Below are positions 58,997 to 64,000 of a stretch of 64,000 nucleotides of DNA, piece by piece. This DNA comes from Powellomyces hirtus (lineage: Eukaryota; Chytridiomycota; Chytridiomycetes; Spizellomycetales; Powellomycetaceae). The first letter of the stretch is position 1; the number at the start of each line of letters is the position of its first letter. Location: assembly GCA_025526995.1 (NCBI GenBank), contig JAHLKG010000032.1:176322-240321 (forward strand), read 5' to 3'. The notes beneath the pieces were generated by a model. That model searched no databases. It was given only the letters and a program-made list of their open reading frames with translations, and had not been told where the DNA came from. The translations under genes and the position numbers were made by a program.

Positions 58997-60585
58997 ATGG
59001 CTCACTTCAAAATTGCATTCCTTGCTCTCGCCGCTGGTTTTGTCGCTGGTGCTCAAGCCGTGGCCGTAAACCCCTGCTCCTCGTGTCCCGACCTGGATGC
59101 GAGGCTGCCGCCCTCGCAGTCGCCTGGCCCGTCGCTTCCTCGGATCACCCTCCTCTCGCCAAGTTTCCCAATGGAACCATTACCAGTCCTCGCTTTGACT
59201 CCGTGGGGCGCTCTATTGAGTCTTTGGCTCCCAGCGTTCAGGTTGCTCATCATGGGCGAGTTCGTAACGCGCGTTGTTCGAGTTTCTGCTGCGCGTTCCT
59301 TTGTTGACCTTTCCCCCCTGCGATTTCAGAAAGTTCAACAAACCCGGCAAAGTATCCAGGCCCCAGACTGTCGACATATATGGTGATGCCTGGGATGTTT
59401 ACACCCAGAGAATTGTGGGAGACGAAGGAACTCAGGCCGCCGACGGCTGGCAAGACGGACCTGTCGTCAAGCTCGAGCTGTGGGCCGGCGATTGCGCGTT
59501 GTACGGAATTAGGCAGACCACCACCACAGGACCGTTCACGAAACGGGAACGGTAAGCCTAACGTCTGACTTGAGCGGTGTGTTTCGCATTCGTCCTGACT
59601 CGCTGAGTTCTCGCTGTCACAGCTGACGGGAGCCTTCACTTTGTACACGCTTACGGACGGACAGTATTCAACCGCCCTTTTCGCTTTGGGGTAACGGTGT
59701 CGGGACCAGAACCGGTGCCATGACGTTTACCACCAACACTGGCGGGACTTTCGAATCTCAAATGGTGGGCAGCGGACTCGGGCAGGAGTACCCTAGCCTG
59801 TCGGGTCCGGAATCATTGCGGGAATCTACATCTGGAACAGCGGCCAATCAACAGTCTCCAAGTCATTTTCGTCAACACTATAAATAAGGCCATTCTCCAC
59901 GACGCCGCGTGGGCCGAGGCCGACGGAAACGGAGGTCTGACCACTGCACCCGTGTCGGCGGAGGCACGTTCGCACCCCATCGATAATCTGGCATCCGGCC
60001 AGCCTTCCGGGCCTGACTCGTCTTTGGTTCGCGTCAACATCTTCGTTGTCACGAAATCTTTCTTTTTTTCACGGCTGGTCTCCCCTTTGGTCAGTCATAC
60101 ACTTTCGAAGGAGGCACTCCACTGATTGGGGAAGCCAGCGTCGCAACGGATTGGAAGATTAATGTAGAGACCGTAAGTAGACTTTTTCACGTGCCTTGCA
60201 AAATTCTTTCCATCATCTCCCGATCTCGGCTTACTGACCGATCGGTAATTTCGCCAGTAGCAATCGCTGACTACCTCCGTGTCCGTAACAACCACTCAAT
60301 GCGGGGTTGCCATCGTAAGTCCTTCCTGCAGTTCTGCATCGAAATTTCACAAAGAGCACGCCGACTGACTAGCTTCTGTGTACGCTCGAAAATAGTGCCC
60401 TGCCGCAACGTACTGCGTCTTTACATGCTACGTCGTGCCCGTACAGCCACGACTTCAGCGACACCGGGTTGGCGCAGCTTCAAATAAACAATGGCGCCTT
60501 CTACGAGTATTCGGTCGTGGGCAAGTACACATTTGCTGGCGAGCAAAGCACCATGGTCGTGGCGATCTCGCCCACTCATGCCTGA
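58997..60585 (+). pseudogene. Broken gene for a secreted lectin / aerolysin-like pore-former-type protein
   Basis: It opens at 58997 with a clean signal peptide (MAHFKIAFLALAAGFVAGAQA). Downstream, pieces of one protein appear in different frames: a jacalin-lectin-like part (about 59340-59800, with a GSGIIAGIYIW-like turn) and a beta-rich part like aerolysin/natterin-type proteins (about 60080-60585, ending in a stop near 60585). Several frame changes between 59100 and 60000 are not explained by good splice sites, and stops fall between the pieces. I therefore read it as a decayed gene; sequencing errors in this subtelomeric zone could also cause it. The toxin-like family assignment is tentative. 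I have not tried to rebuild it. Confidence 0.45.
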
Positions 60586-62415
60586 GCGCCGGCAAATCCG
60601 CCATCAATCGCTTCAGCGTCGCGTGGAGTATTATTGCTCGCAGCATCTACTAGAACTTATTACTAAAAATTAGACGTACGATTAGCATAATTTAAATCAA
60701 TTCAATTAACATTGATCCAGCATTGATGACAAATCAGTTCGCTGAGGAGAAGGACCGCCGGCGGGGTACGCTTGATGCAATATCAGGAGGCACTTTGTGA
60801 ATACTCAGTGTCCCTGAGCATACCCAGTGCACCCTCCGTGCCTGCATAGCAAGTGCACCTTGTCGCCCTAAGCAAGATGGGAAGGCTGCCGGCATCGGGG
60901 AATACCATGCCTGACCCTCAGGACGAACAGCTAATCAAATAGCGCCGAAGCGCCCGGCGAATGTCCGCAAGCATGTAGGACGCATATTGACCGTGAAACG
61001 CCTCGCTGGTACCCGAATCTCTACATTGGGAGAAGTTCGAGGCTAGGACGTGAATCAGCTGTCTCAAATAAATACGTAGGATTCGGTTAGGGTTGGGCCA
61101 TGAGCACTAGTCCCGCAACCGCATTACTCATTATTTCCCGTCGAGTCCTTTTAGACTCCTATTCATTACCGCCTGCAAGTTTCGCCGCCGCCCCAACATC
61201 ACATGATGTCGATGCAGATGTCTCTTATTCATCACCACCTTCAACGTCGGCCGATGCACCTCAGTCGCCAGAGGATGATGTAAATTTACCTGAAGACGCT
61301 AACTATTTCGTACCAAGGTTCTTCATGTCTTCCAAATTCCCCGAAATGTAATGTATCTTGCTTAGTAGGAACCGCAAAAAGCAGACCTCGTAGCAGCTTT
61401 CCCAGTTCAATTGTGCAATGCGATAGTGAAACGTAATGTATCTTGCTTAATAGGAACCGCAAAGAGCCGAACCCCTTAGCTCCTTTTCCAGTTCAATGGT
61501 GCCATGCGATAGTCCGGTTAAAGGTTGAAGGTATTTCTAGAGTCGCTTGGGGTCCGCATGTGGGACGCGTTTTAACTGTTGCTGCGCCACACCCGTCGGG
61601 CGACTTACGTGACGGGCTGTCGAAGCGCGCAGAGAACTGTACACTCCACCGCCTGCTCCCTCCTGGCGGCGTGCTCACGCTACGTTTGCAGTTTGCGGAC
61701 ATCGAAAGTCATTCTGCACTGAAATCCAGCGGTGATGAACGACAACATAGCGGGGACAAATGACGCAAAGAGTAAAAAAGTGGAGGAAGCCATCTAGACC
61801 GGCGAGGATGCATTTATTGAGAGGTGCATGGGAAAAGTAAAGTGTGATGAATAGAATGAAGTTGATTATCAAGCCATAATGTCGATCTTCATTCGAATAA
61901 GAACACATCACATCTGAACAGAAATTATTCTCTGGCCGAAAGGACAGAGTCTTACCGCCAAGATTTTCCGGGGGATTTTTACATAAGCGAAACATTAATT
62001 GATTCATCTTTTTCCAACTTCCCCTGCCAACACCAGAAAAGCAACCCAACCCAATGAGAGCATTTAATGGAAGACCGTCCTTGCAATTGCATATGAGACG
62101 CAAAACCTCCCCACTGACGATTGGATGAGATTGTGGCAGCACAAAGACTGTTTCTCCCTGTTTCTCCTTTCAGCCTTTGACAATTCAGATCAAGCTGAGC
62201 TGGCTGGAAATGCCACTTGTGTTGTTTACCCGCCCCTCCCGCGGAAGCGGGCTTACAGTGTGACCCCATAGTTGTTTTACGTCTCCCAGAACACGTGTTA
62301 GTCAGCAAATCGACCTGCGGACAGCGTTGATGCTAGTCATCTTCTCCATTCCCCAATTATTCGTCCGATAATCGATTTACTCGATCAGTACAGAGATACG
62401 CGCAGCTCAAACGGC
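60586..62415. other. Subtelomeric region with short repeats and one low-complexity ORF
   Basis: About 1.8 kb. A plus-strand open frame at 61100-61351 (83 codons, Ser/Pro/Asp-rich) has no domain and is doubtful. A two-copy 86-bp repeat lies at 61347-61518. No other gene is supported; the last part is the ABC transporter promoter. Confidence 0.45.
61347..61518. repeat. Tandem duplication, period 86 bp
   Basis: Two copies start at 61347 and 61433 (GTAATGTATCTTGCTTA) and share TAGGAACCGCAAA, CCAGTTCAAT and ATGCGATAGT. They differ at about one base in eight. Confidence 0.85.
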
Positions 62416-63693
62416 ATGACTGGCCGTGTGACCCCTCTGGAGATGGACACTCAGGAATATGACCTAGAAAACGCAGAAGAGCTGATTCCTAAGGGCCGAC
62501 CTAGGTTTCCCCGCGTAGCGATCCACCAGTTGTTCCGCTTTGCGAAGCCCATAGAGCTGCTGATGATAATGTGAGATGATGCCAGACCCCTTCTGCCACG
62601 CCGAAAAGTTTCTCATGGTCATTCTTTTTTTTTTTTTTTTTTTTTTTTTTGTGGTTTGGGGCTCTTCAAGAGGGGCAGCCTTGTCTAGTATTGCCTACGG
62701 GAGTGTCAATTTGCTCGCGATTAAGGCTGTCGGACAATCGTTGATTTCGCTTATGGCGGGTACCGCAATCGCCGGGGGAGCCCTGGGAAAACAAGCTCCT
62801 ACGTTATTGGGACTTGGTATCTTGGCATTCTCCGCCAAGTACCTTAGTAGAGCGCTCTGGATCATTAGCGCAGAGCGACAAGTGAAAGTGAGTTCCGCCT
62901 GCGCCACGGATGAGCTTCATCATACACTGTACCAACTGATAGCTGACTTTGAACCGACAGAGGGTCTCGCTGATGTTTCTTGAGAGCGTCCTGCGACAAG
63001 ACATGGAGTGGTTTGACTTAGTAAGCGTGGTTTGCGGCAGATGCACACGTTCTTTCACTGACGGGCGTGTTCCGTGCAGTCGTCAGGAGAATCTTTAAGC
63101 ACTCGACTTTCCAATGATGTGCCCCTGATTCGAACGGGCATAGCCGAGAGCACTGATTACTTGCTCTCGGTCGTTGGAACAATAATCACGAGCCTGATCA
63201 TATCATTCTGGTCAGACTGGAAGCTTACAGCCATCATGTAAGTAACACCAGCAAGGGCTGTAAGCGTGATTTGCGTGACTTGAGGTGAACGTTATACCTT
63301 CCCGTTACTCCCACTAGCCTGGCACTGATGCCATTACTGATCGCCTGTGGAGCGTTTACTGTCCGAATCAATGCCCACATGGCTCAGAGAACAGGCGATG
63401 CTTTCTCTCAAGCCTCATCCATAGCCGAGCAAGCACTCGCCGGCATCCGAACGGTGTACGCCTTTTCTTTGCAGAAGCGTTTTGCCGACTTATATGAAGA
63501 GAAGCTGAATGAGGTCGAACTCGCCGATGTTTCGAGAGCCTCTCTCTCGGGACTGTTCGCCGGTGCTTTTAATTGCTTGCTGTTTCTCATTTTCGGACTG
63601 GCTTTTTATTTGGGAAGCCACATGGTGCTGGACGGTAAAATTTACGCAGGAGATGCGGTGGTGAGTGCCCGCAATTACCAGCTGCCAAAATAA
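62416..63693 (+). pseudogene. ABC transporter (ABCB/MDR type), cut off by the telomere
   Basis: Exons 62416-62570, 62671-62887, 62961-63020, 63080-63237 and 63318-63660 join in phase (933 nt, 311 residues) and give the first membrane domain of a full-length multidrug-resistance ABC transporter: FRFAKPIELLMII, SLMFLESVLRQDMEWFDL, STRLSNDVPLIRTGIAE, SDWKLTAIM, RTGDAFSQASSIAEQALAGI and RTVYAFSLQKRF. A donor GTGAGT follows at 63661, then about 50 bases later the telomere begins. No nucleotide-binding domain (Walker A/B) is present. Read through, a stop occurs at 63691-63693. So the gene lost at least three quarters of its length when the chromosome end formed, and it cannot make a working transporter. 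The first intron contains a 26-base T run. Confidence 0.88.
62625..62650. repeat. 26-base homopolymer T tract inside an intron
   Basis: An uninterrupted T run in the first intron of the truncated ABC gene, 20 bases before the acceptor CTTCAAG. It acts as an extreme pyrimidine tract. Its length may vary or be imprecise. Confidence 0.85.
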
Positions 63694-63710
63694 TAGCTTG
63701 GTCACGAACT

Positions 63711-64000
63711 TAGGGTTAGGGTTAGGGTTAGGGTTAGGGTTAGGGTTAGGGTTAGGGTTAGGGTTAGGGTTAGGGGTTAGGGGTTAGGGGTTAGGGTTAG
63801 GTTAGGGTTAGGGTTAGGGTTAGGGTTAGGGTTAGGGTTAGGGTTAGGTTAGGGTTAGGGTTAGGGTTAGGGTTAGGGTTAGGGTTAGGGTTAGGGTTAG
63901 GGTTAGGGTTAGGTAGGGTTAGGGTTAGGGTTAGGGTTAGGGTTAGGGTTAGGGTTAGGGTTAGGGTTAGGGTTAGGGTTAGGGTTAGGGTTAGGGTTAG
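63711..64000 (+). repeat. Telomere, TTAGGG repeats
   Basis: From 63711 to the end of the window nearly pure TTAGGG, with the G-rich strand pointing 5'->3' to the right, as expected at a right chromosome end. Variant units occur near 63772-63800 (TTAGGGG three times), 63800 and 63846 (TTAGG) and 63912 (TAGGG); the distal part is uniform. The unique sequence just before it is GGTCACGAAC. Confidence 0.98.

Overview
The window is the right-hand end of a fungal chromosome. It finishes in about 290 bases of TTAGGG telomere repeats. The genes are eukaryotic, with many GT-AG introns of mostly 55-120 bases and CTAAC-like branch points. They include fungal Ypt1/Rab1, POP5, Rev3, a TFIIIC subunit, an OPT transporter, and secreted enzymes that attack plant cell walls (GH115, PL4). 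An EHD ATPase and a very large surface protein with CSPG/cadherin-like repeats would fit an early-diverging fungus such as a chytrid. That placement is inference; the sequence alone does not name the species.

Layout. 0-5 kb: the 5' part of a TFIIIC B-block-binding subunit (-), an exon-like inverted repeat, Ypt1 (-), and a GPI-anchored cysteine-rich protein (+). 5-16 kb: an acyl-CoA ligase (-) divergent from a two-domain fusion of beta-lactamase-like serine hydrolases (+), then a GH115 glucuronidase (+) facing a 3'-truncated rhamnogalacturonan lyase (-). 16-21.3 kb: a repeat-rich stretch with a 156-bp duplication and two neighbouring minisatellites (42 and 43 bp), followed by ORFs of unknown origin, possibly from a mobile element or virus. 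21.3-30.7 kb: DNA polymerase zeta (Rev3, +) and POP5 (-). 31-38 kb: a small membrane protein, a GIY-YIG/T5orf172-like gene, a PIG3-like quinone oxidoreductase (-) and an EHD protein (+). 39-45 kb: a Dit1-type isocyanide synthase (-) divergent from an OPT transporter (+). 46-57 kb: an internally duplicated cysteine-rich membrane protein and a 17-exon, 2,426-residue CSPG-repeat surface protein. 57-64 kb: subtelomere with a cysteine-rich GPI protein, a broken secreted lectin/pore-former-like gene, short tandem duplications, and an ABC transporter gene cut off by the telomere.

Gene models marked as spliced were assembled by hand. Exons were joined at GT/AG sites and the reading phase was checked across every junction. 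For Ypt1, the ligase, the hydrolase fusion, GH115, PIG3, EHD, the isocyanide synthase, OPT, Rev3 and the CSPG protein, the summed exon length is a whole number of codons.

The most notable functional arrangement is the divergent isocyanide synthase / OPT transporter pair. It looks like a compact locus for making an isonitrile (possibly metal-binding) metabolite and moving it across a membrane. Nutrient capture from plant material (GH115, PL4) and the surface and secreted proteins suggest a saprotroph or a plant-associated life.
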